Shown: positions 32,786-41,445, counted from the stretch's first letter. The stretch: DNA of 64,000 nt from JAOZPE01 sp964601275 (GCA_964601275.1 CAZRMV010000010.1:1-64000), one strand, 5' to 3'. Made by a program: numbers and translations. Notes: generated from the sequence alone by a model not told the origin.

Positions 32786-33688
32786 TTGGTTCCCATTCTG
32801 CGCCTGCGCGGCCTGCGCCGCAGTTTCGGGCCGGTCCGCGCGGTCGACGGGGTCGACCTGGAGGTGCCCCGGGGATCGATCTACGGCATCCTCGGTCCCA
32901 ACGGCGCGGGGAAGACCACGGCGATCCGGATGATCCTCAACATCTACACCTGCGACGAGGGCGAGATCATCTTCGATGGGCGGCCTCTGGACCGTCACGC
33001 CATCGACCGGATCGGCTACCTGCCCGAGGAGCGCGGTCTGTACAAGCGCCTGAAGGTGGCCGAGCACCTCGAATACCTCGCGCGGCTGAAGGGACTGTCC
33101 GCACGGGAAGCCCGGCGGAGGACCGGGCTCTGGCTCGAGCGTTTCGGGCTCGCCGACCGCGCCGGTGCCAAGACCAACGAACTGTCCAAGGGGATGCAAC
33201 AGAAGGTGCAGTTCATCGGCGCGGTCATCGCCGAACCCGACCTGGTGATCCTGGACGAACCGTTCAGCGGTCTCGATCCGATCAACGTGAGACTGTTGCG
33301 GGAAATCATCGAGGAGATCCGGCGGGCCGGACGGACGGTGCTGTTCTCCACCCACGTGATGGAACAGGCCGAGCAGATCTGCGACCATATCTTCCTCATC
33401 AACCGGGGCTGCAAGGTGCTCGACGGCCGCCTGGAAGACATCGTGGAGCATTATCCCATCGACAAGGTGCGGGTGGCCGGCGAACTGGAAGAGGAACGAT
33501 TGGGCGCGCTCTCCCACGTGGAGAAGGTCGAACGCAATGGCAACGAGTGGAATCTCTGGCTGGACCCTGAGGGTTCGCCGCAGCGGCTGCTCGAGGAATT
33601 GATCACCATCGGGCGGGTCGATTTCTTCGCCGCCTCGCGGCCTCCGCTCAGCGAGATCTTCATCCGGGAAGTCGAGGGAAGATCATGA
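32786..33688 (+). CDS. ABC transporter ATP-binding protein (NatA/DUF4162 type)
   Basis: A 300-residue ATPase with Walker A GPNGAGKTT, Q-loop region, signature LSKGMQQKVQ, Walker B LVILDEPFSGLDP and switch histidine STHVMEQAE. The C-terminal part (from about 225) has the extra domain found in NatA-type sodium or drug exporters. TTG 32786 is used as the start because GGAGG lies at ideal distance and no ATG or GTG fits. The permease gene overlaps by four bases (ATGA), so both subunits are coupled. Substrate not readable. Confidence 0.92.
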   Translation: MVPILRLRGLRRSFGPVRAVDGVDLEVPRGSIYGILGPNGAGKTTAIRMILNIYTCDEGEIIFDGRPLDRHAIDRIGYLPEERGLYKRLKVAEHLEYLARLKGLSAREARRRTGLWLERFGLADRAGAKTNELSKGMQQKVQFIGAVIAEPDLVILDEPFSGLDPINVRLLREIIEEIRRAGRTVLFSTHVMEQAEQICDHIFLINRGCKVLDGRLEDIVEHYPIDKVRVAGELEEERLGALSHVEKVERNGNEWNLWLDPEGSPQRLLEELITIGRVDFFAASRPPLSEIFIREVEGRS

Positions 33689-34953
33689 ACCGGCTGTGGC
33701 TGATCATCTCCCAGGAATACCGGGTGCGGGTCCGCTCGCGGGCCTTCCTCTTGTCGACCCTGCTGGCTCCGGTGGTCATCCTGGCCATCACCGCTGGTCC
33801 GGCGATGCTGGCCTCGCGCGCGAACAAGAGCGGGAAAGTGGTGGTGGTGTACGACGAGACCGGCCAACCCGGCTTGTTCGAGAAGCTCCAGGAAACCCTC
33901 GGCGACCCCGGGCGCGGCGGCAGCTCGAACATCCGCTTGTCGCGGTACGATGGAACGGGGCCTCTCGATTCGGTGCGGGTGCGCCTGGCTCCGCAGATCG
34001 AGAACGGCGACTACGATGGACTGCTCGACCTGTCCCGGGATTTCCTCACCGATGGGAAGGCGATGTTCTACGCGGCCGACCCCAGCGGCCTGCTCTGGAC
34101 CGACGAGCTGCAGGTTTCCCTGGACAAGCTCCTGCTGGGTTACCGCATGGCCGAACACGGGGTATCCGAGGACGACCTCTCCCGACTGATGGAAAAGGTC
34201 CAGTTCCACACCGCGCCGATCACCGGCCAGGTGCAGAGCGAAGAAGCGATGGCGTCGCGCTTGATGGTCGGGATGATGATGATCCTGCTCCTCTATGTAA
34301 TGATCCTCACCTACGGGGTGCAGTCGATGAATGCGGTCATCGAGGACAAGGCCTCCCGCGTGGTCGAGGTGATGCTGGCCAACGTCACGCCGACGACCTT
34401 GATGACCGGCAAGATCGTGGCGACCGCTCTCCTGGGACTCACCCAGTTCGCGATCTGGGGGTTGGTCGGAGTGGGGGCGATGGGCCGGGGCCTGGCCACC
34501 CTGCCCGCCGAGATCGATCTCTCGTTCCTCACCGTCTGGCTCTGGGTCGCGTTCACGACCTTCTTCATCCTGGGTTACCTGCTGTTCGCCAGCCTGTATG
34601 CCGCCATCGGGTCGATGTGCAACAGCATGCAGGACGCCCAGCAGTTCCAGATGCCGGTGACCATCCTGGTGGTCATCCCCATCCTCCTGCTGCAGGTGGT
34701 GCTGCAGGATCCCAACGGCACCCTCGCGGTGGTGTTCTCGCTCATTCCGGTGTTCACCCCGATCATGATGTTCATCCGGATCGTCCTGGGCACCCCGCCC
34801 CTCTGGCAGGTGCTGCTCAGCATCGTGCTGCTGGCCTTGACGGGGGTCCTCATGGCCAAGATCACCGGGAAGCTCTTCCGCCTGTCCATCCTGAGCTTCG
34901 GGAAGGCTCCGAACTGGCGCCAGGTCGTCCATATGCTCCGTTCGCCCGAGTAG
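33685..34953 (+). CDS. ABC transporter permease (NatB/ABC-2 family 3 type)
   Basis: A 422-residue membrane protein of the ABC-2 type with one N-terminal helix (about 20-42), a large extracytoplasmic domain (about 43-200) and five to six helices in the C-terminal half, including LMVGMMMILLLYVMILTYGV, GKIVATALLGLTQFAIWGLV and VTILVVIPILLLQVVL. The sentence IEDKASRVVEVMLANVTP is typical of NatB-like permeases. It partners the ATPase just upstream, and a hairpin follows its stop. Possible roles are export of sodium, drugs or lipid-linked compounds. Confidence 0.9.
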   Translation: MNRLWLIISQEYRVRVRSRAFLLSTLLAPVVILAITAGPAMLASRANKSGKVVVVYDETGQPGLFEKLQETLGDPGRGGSSNIRLSRYDGTGPLDSVRVRLAPQIENGDYDGLLDLSRDFLTDGKAMFYAADPSGLLWTDELQVSLDKLLLGYRMAEHGVSEDDLSRLMEKVQFHTAPITGQVQSEEAMASRLMVGMMMILLLYVMILTYGVQSMNAVIEDKASRVVEVMLANVTPTTLMTGKIVATALLGLTQFAIWGLVGVGAMGRGLATLPAEIDLSFLTVWLWVAFTTFFILGYLLFASLYAAIGSMCNSMQDAQQFQMPVTILVVIPILLLQVVLQDPNGTLAVVFSLIPVFTPIMMFIRIVLGTPPLWQVLLSIVLLALTGVLMAKITGKLFRLSILSFGKAPNWRQVVHMLRSPE

Positions 34954-34954
34954 G

Positions 34955-34977
34955 GGAGTAGGGGCGCCTGCTCCTTT
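34955..34977 (+). terminator. Probable terminator after the ABC exporter
   Basis: An eight-pair stem (GGAGTAGG / CCTGCTCC, one G-T pair) with loop GGCG begins two bases after the permease stop and is followed by TTT; a TTTTT run occurs at 34990. Confidence 0.55.
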
Positions 34978-35082
34978 CGCTTCGCCGCGTTTTTGCCTAC
35001 CATTCTGGCTCCCGTGCCAGGCAGCAGCGGCTCCCCTTCGGCGCCGGCACCTTCCTGGATACGCCCTGTTTCCCCCGAATCA

Positions 35083-36801
35083 ATGGACGACGCCATGCCT
35101 CTACAGAATGCCCCCACCACCGATGGATCCCTCATGCTCAGCCCGAAGGAAGCAGCCGATTGGGTGAAGCGCAGCCGGGACTGGCCCTCGCACTGTTGCA
35201 ACGAGGTCGAATTGTGCGATCTCGGGCTGCTCATGAGCGGAGCCTTCGCGCCGTTGACCGGGTTCCTCGACCGCGAGGACACCGAAGGTGTCCTGCGGGA
35301 GATGCGGCTCAAGAACGGCAAGCTGTGGCCCATGCCCATCAACCTGGAACTGGGCGAGGAGGAGGCGCTGGCCGCCGAGAAGGCCGGGCACCTGGTGCTG
35401 CGCGACGTGGAGGGGACCGTCCTCGCCGTGGTCGAGGTCTCAGAGGTTTGGCCCTACGACAAGAAGGCCATGGCCGAGGAGATGTTCGGTCACAGCGACG
35501 AGGCGCACCCCTTCGTGGCGCGGATGATGGCCAGCCGAGCCACCCACCTGCTCGGGGGACGCGTGGTCGGGCTGCAGATGCCCCGCCAGTACCTCTTCCC
35601 CGAGTTGCATCACACCCCCGCCCAGTTGCGGGCGATGTTCGCCGAGAAGGGCTGGGACAAGGTCGTCGCCTTCCAGACCCGCAATCCCATGCACCGCGCG
35701 CACTTCGAGATCACCCGCCTGGCCGCGGAAAAAGCGGGAGCCAAGGTGCTTCTGCACCCGGTGGTGGGGGTGACCCGACCCGGAGACGTTCCCGCGGTGA
35801 TCCGGGTGCAGTGCTACCAGGCGCTTCTTCCCCGTTACGGAGAGGACAACGCCGCGCTCTCGCTTCTGCCCTTGGCCATGCGCATGGCCGGACCGCGCGA
35901 AGCCCTGTGGCATTCGCTCATCCGCCGCAACTTTGGCGCCACCCACTTCATCATCGGCCGCGACCACGCCGGCCCGGGCCTGGATTCCTCGGGGAAGCCC
36001 TTCCACGGACCCTACGACGCGCAGGAACTGGTGGAGAAGTATTCCGATGAGATCGGTATCGAGGTCATTCCCCTGCAGATGGTGGTCTACGATCCGGAGA
36101 AGGACGGCTACGTGACCCAGGACGAGGCGAGCGAGGCTTCGAAGGACTACCAGCTCTCCGGGACCGAACTGCGCCGCCGGCTGCGCGAGGGCGAGGAGAT
36201 TCCCGAGTGGTTCACCTTCCCCGAGGTGTCGGAGATCCTGCGGCGGGCCTATCCGCCCCGCAACCGCCAGGGCTTCACCGTGTTCTTCACCGGGCTCTCG
36301 GCGTCGGGGAAGTCGACGGTGGCCCAGGCCCTGATGGCCAAGCTGCAGGTGGAGACCGGACGGGACGTGACCCTGCTCGACGGCGACGTGGTGCGGACCA
36401 ACCTCTCGTCGGAGCTGGGCTTCTCCAAGGAGCACCGCGATCTGAACATCCAGCGGATCGGTTACGTGGCCAGCGAGATCACCCGGCACGGAGGCATCGC
36501 CCTCTGCGCTCCCATCGCCCCCTACGACGAGGTGCGCAAGCAGGTGCGGCAGATGGTCTCCGGCCGCGGAGGCTTCGTGCTGGTGCACGTCAGCACCCCG
36601 CTCAAGGAGTGCGAACGGCGCGATCCCAAGGGTCTGTACGCCAAGGCCCGCGCCGGGGTGATCAAGGGCTTCACCGGGATCGACGATCCCTACGAGGCTC
36701 CCGAGGACGCCGAACTGAGCATCGATACCACCAGCATCGATCCGCACCAGGCGGCCCAGATGGTGGTCGACCATCTGCGGGCCGAGGGGTATCTGGGCTG
36801 A
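35083..36801 (+). CDS. Bifunctional ATP sulfurylase / APS kinase
   Basis: Makes APS from sulfate and ATP, then PAPS. The 572-residue protein has the ATP sulfurylase domain first (about 1-385: FAPLTGFL, FQTRNPMHRAH with the HxxH pair, GRDHAGPGLDSSGKPF) and APS kinase second (about 395-572: GLSASGKST Walker A, LLDGDVVRTNLSSELGFS, ALCAPIAPYDEVR, DPKGLYAKARAG). All kinase residues look intact, so it should be active and not just regulatory as in fungal ATP sulfurylase. The start is uncertain: ATG 35083 or 35095; an upstream GTG 35014 with a TACCAT -10-like box is possible. Its convergent neighbour is a PAPS-type sulfotransferase, suggesting sulfation and not only assimilation. Confidence 0.94.
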   Translation: MDDAMPLQNAPTTDGSLMLSPKEAADWVKRSRDWPSHCCNEVELCDLGLLMSGAFAPLTGFLDREDTEGVLREMRLKNGKLWPMPINLELGEEEALAAEKAGHLVLRDVEGTVLAVVEVSEVWPYDKKAMAEEMFGHSDEAHPFVARMMASRATHLLGGRVVGLQMPRQYLFPELHHTPAQLRAMFAEKGWDKVVAFQTRNPMHRAHFEITRLAAEKAGAKVLLHPVVGVTRPGDVPAVIRVQCYQALLPRYGEDNAALSLLPLAMRMAGPREALWHSLIRRNFGATHFIIGRDHAGPGLDSSGKPFHGPYDAQELVEKYSDEIGIEVIPLQMVVYDPEKDGYVTQDEASEASKDYQLSGTELRRRLREGEEIPEWFTFPEVSEILRRAYPPRNRQGFTVFFTGLSASGKSTVAQALMAKLQVETGRDVTLLDGDVVRTNLSSELGFSKEHRDLNIQRIGYVASEITRHGGIALCAPIAPYDEVRKQVRQMVSGRGGFVLVHVSTPLKECERRDPKGLYAKARAGVIKGFTGIDDPYEAPEDAELSIDTTSIDPHQAAQMVVDHLRAEGYLG

Positions 36802-36817
36802 GCGGTCGATCTTCCGG

Positions 36818-37681
36818 TCAGGACGAATCGGCGTCGAGGGTGTCGTAGCCCAGCTCGACCATCCAGGGGCGCCGTTTCACCTGGTGGTAGAAGGCGCGCA
36901 GATCCTTGTCGCCCAGGAAGCGATGGCGCCCCTGGGGCTTGACCAGGGCCTGGGCGCGTTCGATGCCTTCCTCCGCGCCAGTGAGTTCCAGGAAGCGCGC
37001 GATCTCCCGCAGTTTCTCCCGCGGCGACTCCAGGAGATCCTCGTAGCTCAGCACCAGTTCCTCGATCGGATGGAGCTCGCGATTGCGCCGGTGCAGATCG
37101 AGGTATTCCTCCCAGAGCGCGAACGCCCGGGAGAGTTCGAGGCAGCGCACCGAGGAGAAGCGGTTGAGATGGGGATCGGCCAGGTACCGGGCGCGGTCGT
37201 CTCCGGTGAGCTCGAGCCGGGCGCGCCGCCACAGGCTGGCCGCCACGTCGACCCCGTTGCGGTGTACGGTGATGGCCCGCGCGCGGGGAAAGACTTCCTG
37301 CCACAAGGGCCAGGTGGCGGTGGTGCGGGGATCCTTCCAGCCCCACAAAAGCGGAGCGTCGGATGCAAAGGCGCGCAGTCGGCCGGGCCCGATGAAACGG
37401 CGGACGAAGGAAAGGCCGTTCACCCGCGTGCGCAGGTGGTCGACCAACGGCATCCGGCAGCGGGGATCTTCCATGAGCCAGAGAAGCGGCAGAGGATGGT
37501 CCCAGGCTCCGTGGGCGCGGGCCAGGAGCCAGTCGTTCGCGTCGAGGATGAACACCGATTCGTGGTGCTCCTCGAGGTTGCGTCCGAGGTGCATGCCCAT
37601 CTCCCGCAGCATGGCCGCGAGCAGGGTGGTGCCCGAGCGGTGCATACCCAGGAGAAGCACCGGGTCGTCACGTTGCAGCAT
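36818..37681 (-). CDS. Sulfotransferase family protein (PAPS-dependent)
   Basis: A 287-residue protein with the PAPS-binding signature of sulfotransferases: the 5'-phosphosulfate loop LLLGMHRSGTT at residues 9-19 and the 3'-phosphate site AITVHRNGVDVAASL near residue 130. LLWGWKDPRTT lies between them. It probably transfers sulfate from PAPS to a carbohydrate, lipid or small molecule. Two ATGs are adjacent; the second, 37681, sits at better distance from GGGAG. The gene is convergent with the PAPS-producing fusion gene, with only 16 bases between the stops. It follows the DUF4833 gene by 40 bases on the same strand. The acceptor is unknown. Confidence 0.9.
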   Translation of the reverse strand: MLQRDDPVLLLGMHRSGTTLLAAMLREMGMHLGRNLEEHHESVFILDANDWLLARAHGAWDHPLPLLWLMEDPRCRMPLVDHLRTRVNGLSFVRRFIGPGRLRAFASDAPLLWGWKDPRTTATWPLWQEVFPRARAITVHRNGVDVAASLWRRARLELTGDDRARYLADPHLNRFSSVRCLELSRAFALWEEYLDLHRRNRELHPIEELVLSYEDLLESPREKLREIARFLELTGAEEGIERAQALVKPQGRHRFLGDKDLRAFYHQVKRRPWMVELGYDTLDADSS

Positions 37682-37721
37682 CATCTCTCCCGATTCTGGT
37701 TCCCGCCCGCGCGGCCGGCTT

Positions 37722-38270
37722 CTAGTGGCCCCGGATGCGTTCCTGCACGGATTCTCCCGTCTGGAGGTCGTATCCGTAGAGTTCGACGTAGGCCACCTTC
37801 GGTATCTTCTTGTTGTCGGCCAGTTGTACGAAGACCCGGTCGAGGACGGCGCTGGTCCCCGCGATGCGGGTGAGGGCGGTCCATCGCCCGTCGATGCGGG
37901 TCACCTTCACATTGCGCCGGATATCCACCGCCATGTCCAGTAGAACCGAACCGTCGCCCAGTTTGCGCACCTTGAAGCCGTAGGCCAGCTTTCGTTCCAT
38001 GTAGCTCAGACTGCGGCGCCGCCCGTCCTCGGCCTTGCGGATCCAGTAGCCGATGACCGGTTTGTGCTCGTCGAGCGAACCGTCGGGCTTCAAGACCGCA
38101 TCGTACTGCACGATGTTGGCGTTGAGGGAGCGTTCGATGTGGAAGAGCGGTTGGGTGTTCTTCGGCCAGGTCTCGGAACGCGCGTCGGTGGACGCAAGAA
38201 GCAGGATGGCCAGACCGGCTGCGGACAAGAAGTCGGAAGCGGAGCGGGGGACAGAAGCAATCCGTTTCAT
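37722..38270 (-). CDS. Exported DUF4833 domain protein
   Basis: A 182-residue protein with a signal peptide (about residues 1-30, AAGLAILLLASTDARSE). The body matches from memory the uncharacterised DUF4833 family: FHIERSLNANIVQYDA, KPVIGYWIRKAEDGRR and ERKLAYGFKVRKLGDG. The domain is beta-rich and probably lipocalin- or immunoglobulin-like. ATG 38270 overlaps the preceding TPM gene stop (ATGA) and has GAAGGA upstream, so it is coupled to the lemA-TPM cluster. Function unknown; location periplasmic or outer-membrane-associated. Confidence 0.82.
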   Translation of the reverse strand: MKRIASVPRSASDFLSAAGLAILLLASTDARSETWPKNTQPLFHIERSLNANIVQYDAVLKPDGSLDEHKPVIGYWIRKAEDGRRRSLSYMERKLAYGFKVRKLGDGSVLLDMAVDIRRNVKVTRIDGRWTALTRIAGTSAVLDRVFVQLADNKKIPKVAYVELYGYDLQTGESVQERIRGH

Positions 38271-38749
38271 GGTCCTTCTTCGGACGCGCCACCCACAGAG
38301 ATCTCGTTGGGCAGCTCATTGACGTCCTGTTCATCTCCAGCATACGGGAAAACGTCCCGGAGGCGTTGACCGATTTCATGGATCGCCGCGATCATGCCCC
38401 CGGCGAAATCCCCCTTGCGGAAGTGTGAGGAAAGCTGCTCCGCGATGGCGTCCCAGAAACCCTCATCGACCTTCTCGTGGATGCCCCGGTCCCCCAGCAC
38501 CGCGAAGAGGCGGTCCTGGGTCGCCAGGTAGATGAGGACGCCGTTGCGATCGGCCGTCTGGGTCATGCCCAGGTCCTCGAACACATCCCGTCCGCGCAGG
38601 TAGGGATCGCCTCCGGGACACTTCCTCTCGAGGTGGACGCGGATCTCCCCGCTGGTCTGTTTCTCTGCCGCTTCGATGGCGGCGACGATGGCTTTCGATT
38701 CTTCCGGAGTGAAGAATCTCGCGGGATCCTTGCTGCGGGATGCGCTCAT
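38267..38749 (-). CDS. Cytoplasmic-type TPM-domain protein
   Basis: A 160-residue TPM-fold protein (TPM_phosphatase family). Visible hallmarks are FFTPEESKAIVAAIEAAEKQ (helix), TSGEIRVHLERKC, TADRNGVLIYLATQDRLFAV and VLGDRGIHEKVDEGFWDAI. It has no signal peptide or transmembrane helix, unlike its neighbour. ATG 38749 follows AGGTGG at eight bases. It is the second TPM gene after lemA, a layout seen in many bacteria where a long membrane-bound and a short soluble TPM protein occur together. Biochemical role unknown; a phosphatase activity was reported for a plant TPM protein in photosystem II repair. Confidence 0.87.
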   Translation of the reverse strand: MSASRSKDPARFFTPEESKAIVAAIEAAEKQTSGEIRVHLERKCPGGDPYLRGRDVFEDLGMTQTADRNGVLIYLATQDRLFAVLGDRGIHEKVDEGFWDAIAEQLSSHFRKGDFAGGMIAAIHEIGQRLRDVFPYAGDEQDVNELPNEISVGGASEEGP

Positions 38750-38847
38750 TCCATGACCACCTGGTTGGGCGGGTCGGTCCATTCTGCCGCCGCATCTCTT
38801 CTCTTCGGCCCATCCGGCGCGCGCGACGGCGGACCGGGGAGTCTCTC

Positions 38848-39597
38848 CTACCAGCCGCCGCTGGCGCCGCCTCCCCCGAAGCCGCCGCCTCCGCCGACGA
38901 AACCTCCGCCGCCGAAGCCGCCGCCTCCGCCGTGTCCTCCTCCGAAACCTCCACCCCAATAGATCAAGGGACCGCCCCGGCCGTGACGTCCGCCGCGGCC
39001 GAAGAGCTTGATGAGGAAGAGGATGAGGAAGAACCACACCCACGCCGGCATGTCCTTCTTCTTCTTGCGATCGCCGAGGGCCCGGCCGCTTCCCTGGTAC
39101 TCTCCCTGGCTGGCCGCGATGAGCGCCTGGACCCCGGCCCGGATTCCACCGAAGCGATCACCGCGCCGCAGCCGGGGAGTGATCTCCTCCTGGATGATGG
39201 TGTGGGCGATGAGATCGGTGATCGCCCCCTCGAGTCCGTAGCCCACCTCGATGCGGACCTTGCGTTCCTTCACGAAGATGGCCAGCAAGACCCCGTTGTC
39301 CCGGTCCTTGCGGCCCATGCCCCATTTCTCGGCCACCCGGTGGGTGAAGTCGGCCAGCTCCTCGCCTTCCAGGGAGGGGAAGACCGCCACCACGAACTGG
39401 TTGCTGGTACTACGTTCGAACTGGAGCAGCGTGTCCTCGAGTTGCCGCTTCTGTGCGGCATCGAGCCAGCGCGCCCCGTCATGGACATAGCGCGGCGGGG
39501 GGGGAGGTATCTCCAGGGCGCCGGCAACTGCGGCGTCCAAGAGCAGCGTTGCACCGAGCAGGACGAGCAAGGCAGGGAAACGGTGGGAGCGTTTCAT
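38848..39597 (-). CDS. Membrane TPM-domain protein with glycine-rich tail
   Basis: A 249-residue exported protein: signal peptide (1-27), TPM domain (about 32-160: YVHDGARWLDAAQKRQLEDT, NQFVVAVFPSLEG, DRDNGVLLAIFVKERKVRIE, VGYGLEGAITDLI), one transmembrane helix (about 185-200, WVWFFLILFLIKLF) and a low-complexity tail of glycine with phenylalanine (GGGFGGGHGGGGGFGGGGF and more) to the end. Such tails are standard in YgcG-like proteins. The gene overlaps the lemA stop by four bases. It probably acts at the membrane with LemA. A 98-base gap separates it from the small TPM gene. Confidence 0.9.
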   Translation of the reverse strand: MKRSHRFPALLVLLGATLLLDAAVAGALEIPPPPPRYVHDGARWLDAAQKRQLEDTLLQFERSTSNQFVVAVFPSLEGEELADFTHRVAEKWGMGRKDRDNGVLLAIFVKERKVRIEVGYGLEGAITDLIAHTIIQEEITPRLRRGDRFGGIRAGVQALIAASQGEYQGSGRALGDRKKKKDMPAWVWFFLILFLIKLFGRGGRHGRGGPLIYWGGGFGGGHGGGGGFGGGGFVGGGGGFGGGGASGGW

Positions 39598-40193
39598 CCC
39601 TCGAAGTTCACCTTGGGCGCCTTCTCGGCTCCCTCATCGGCCTGGAAATACTGCTTCCGCGAGAACCCCGCCAGGTTGGCCACGATGTTGGCCGGGAAAC
39701 GGCGGATCCTCGTGTTGAAGGCGCGTGCCGCCTCGTTGTAATGCCGCCGCTCGACCGCGATGCGGTTCTCCGTTCCTTCCAACTGGCTCTGCAACGCCAG
39801 GTAGTTCTTGTTCGCCTTGATGTCGGGATAACGCTCGACGGTCACCAGCAGCCGCGAGAGCGCTCCACTCAGCGCGCCTTGGGCCTGCTGGAACTTCTGG
39901 AAGGCCTTGGGATCGTTGACGACGTCGCTGCCGATGGTGGCCTGCACCTGGGTGGCCTTGGCCCGGGCCTCGATCACCGCGGTGAGGGTTTCCTTCTCGA
40001 AGTTGGCGGCACCCTTCACCGTCTCGACCAGGTTCGGAATGAGATCGGCGCGTCGTTGATAGACGTTTTCCACCTGGGCCCACGCTGTTTCCACTTGTTC
40101 CTCGAGACTGACCATCGAGTTGTAGGTGGAGCACGACGAGATCCCCAAGAGGATCACGATCAGAACCAGGATGAGAGGAAGTGCTTTCTTCAT
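39594..40193 (-). CDS. lemA: LemA family protein (lipoprotein-like)
   Basis: A 199-residue LemA protein: N-terminal signal/anchor LILVLIVILLGISSC with a lipobox-like cysteine at residue 21, then long helices with the family signatures SLEEQVETAWAQVENVYQRR, ADLIPNLVETVKG and NRIAVERRHYNEAARAFNT, and the end region IRRFPANIVANLAGF. ATG 40193 has AGGAG about ten bases upstream. It heads an operon lemA-TPM-TPM-DUF4833 and perhaps the sulfotransferase. LemA/TPM pairs are widespread but of uncertain function. The promoter may share a GTATAC core with the divergent lytic transglycosylase gene. Confidence 0.93.
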   Translation of the reverse strand: MKKALPLILVLIVILLGISSCSTYNSMVSLEEQVETAWAQVENVYQRRADLIPNLVETVKGAANFEKETLTAVIEARAKATQVQATIGSDVVNDPKAFQKFQQAQGALSGALSRLLVTVERYPDIKANKNYLALQSQLEGTENRIAVERRHYNEAARAFNTRIRRFPANIVANLAGFSRKQYFQADEGAEKAPKVNFEG

Positions 40194-40248
40194 GACGGCA
40201 TGGCTCCTGGAGCAGAAGGGAGGCGCGTACATCCGGAGGGCTTGGGTG

Positions 40249-40257
40249 TGGTATACT
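40249..40257 (+). promoter_or_regulatory. Extended -10 promoter, leaderless start of the transglycosylase gene
   Basis: TGG-TATACT (40249-40257) lies exactly six bases before ATG 40264, so the mRNA would begin at the start codon. No -35 box is needed for an extended -10. The core GTATAC is self-complementary and reads as TATACC toward lemA, so the site may fire in both directions. Confidence 0.55.
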
Positions 40258-40263
40258 TTGGGC

Positions 40264-41415
40264 ATGAATGCTCGACTCGGCAAGACTCTTCTGGGAAGCG
40301 CGGTGCTGGCGCTTCTGCTGTTCCTCTTCGGATTGCGCGATCCTTTCCTGCCCCGCGTGTTCACGTCGGGGGCGACGACGGTGGATCCCACCGCGCCGGT
40401 CTTCGCGGTGATGGAGGACTCCCTGGGCCGCATGAGCGGCCGTCTCGAGTCGATCGAATCGGAGAACCGGCAGCTCAGGGATCGATTGGAGCAATTGACC
40501 CGTCTGAGCGACCAGTTGCGCAAGCGGCTGGACGAGGTCGCGGCGCTTCCCCGCCTGCGGCCGCTCCAGGACTATCCGTTCCCCGATTCGGTCACCTTCT
40601 GCGGAGAAACGGTTTCCCTGGACGACCCCATCGCCCGGGAACGCTTCGAGGCCGAGTTCAACCGTTTCCTGGTGAACCGCCACTGGCTGATCACGTGGAT
40701 GCGCCGCAGCCGGGAGACCTTTCCCTGGATCGAGCAGAGGCTGGCCGACGAGAAGATGCCCGACGATCTCAAGTACGTCGCGGTCATCGAGAGTGCCCTG
40801 GACCCCCGCGCCACCAGTCCGAAAGGAGCGGCCGGTTACTGGCAGTTCACCCGGGATACCGGTCGCCGCTTCGGCCTGCGACGCACCCGGACGGTGGATG
40901 AGAGACGGGATCTGCACGAGGCGACCGACGCCGCGCTGCGCTACATGAAAGAGCTCCACGACGAGTTCGGATCGTGGGCGCTCGTGTTGGCCGCGTACAA
41001 TTCCGGAGAGCGGCGTGTTCGTGAAGCGATCGAGGAGCAGGGACAGGAGGACTTCCACGACCTGTACCTTCCCCGGGAGACCGAGGCCTATTGGTACAAG
41101 GCAGCGGCGGTGAAACTGTTCTTCGAACACCCCGGCGAGTACGATATCGTTCCGCCCAAGGACGATGGGGCGCCGGCGATCTGCGACACCCTCGTGCTCA
41201 AGCTCGATCGGAACACCCCGATCCGCGAGATCCTCGGCGACAGCGGCCTGAGCTACCGGGTGTTCAAGCGCTACAATCCCGCGTACCGCCGCACGCAATT
41301 GACCGCCGGCACCTACCGCCTGGTCCTGCCCCGGCCCTGCTCGGAACGCATCGCCGACAAGTACCGGCGATCGGGAACGCTCGCCTTGGCCGGGAGCACC
41401 ACTCCTTCGCGCTGA
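40264..41415 (+). CDS. Lytic transglycosylase (SLT domain, MltD-like)
   Basis: A 383-residue cell-wall enzyme that cleaves peptidoglycan between MurNAc and GlcNAc. A single N-terminal membrane anchor (about 7-22) is followed by a coiled coil (about 50-90), then the SLT domain with the catalytic glutamate in AVIESALDPRATSPKGAAGYW and the motifs GYWQFTRDTGRRFGL, DATDAALRYMKELHD-like and LVLAAYNSGERRV. The C-terminal part (YRVFKRYNPAYRRTQLTAGTY) is LysM-like. There is no ribosome site, and the -10 box six bases upstream argues for a leaderless message. ATG 40264 gives a proper anchor at the very N-terminus. Confidence 0.9.
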   Translation: MNARLGKTLLGSAVLALLLFLFGLRDPFLPRVFTSGATTVDPTAPVFAVMEDSLGRMSGRLESIESENRQLRDRLEQLTRLSDQLRKRLDEVAALPRLRPLQDYPFPDSVTFCGETVSLDDPIARERFEAEFNRFLVNRHWLITWMRRSRETFPWIEQRLADEKMPDDLKYVAVIESALDPRATSPKGAAGYWQFTRDTGRRFGLRRTRTVDERRDLHEATDAALRYMKELHDEFGSWALVLAAYNSGERRVREAIEEQGQEDFHDLYLPRETEAYWYKAAAVKLFFEHPGEYDIVPPKDDGAPAICDTLVLKLDRNTPIREILGDSGLSYRVFKRYNPAYRRTQLTAGTYRLVLPRPCSERIADKYRRSGTLALAGSTTPSR

Positions 41416-41445
41416 TGCCTTGCCACGTGCGGCAGTCGGAGGCGC

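Noticed and set aside
27032..32796. Two antisense frames of nearly 1000 codons opposite the M16 and alaS genes
   Set aside because: No signal peptide, motif or ribosome site; the opposite strand has strong motif evidence.
38877..38960. GGC/CC-rich repeat tract, first taken for a tandem repeat or CRISPR-like element
   Set aside because: It encodes the glycine-phenylalanine tail usual for membrane TPM proteins; there are no spacers.
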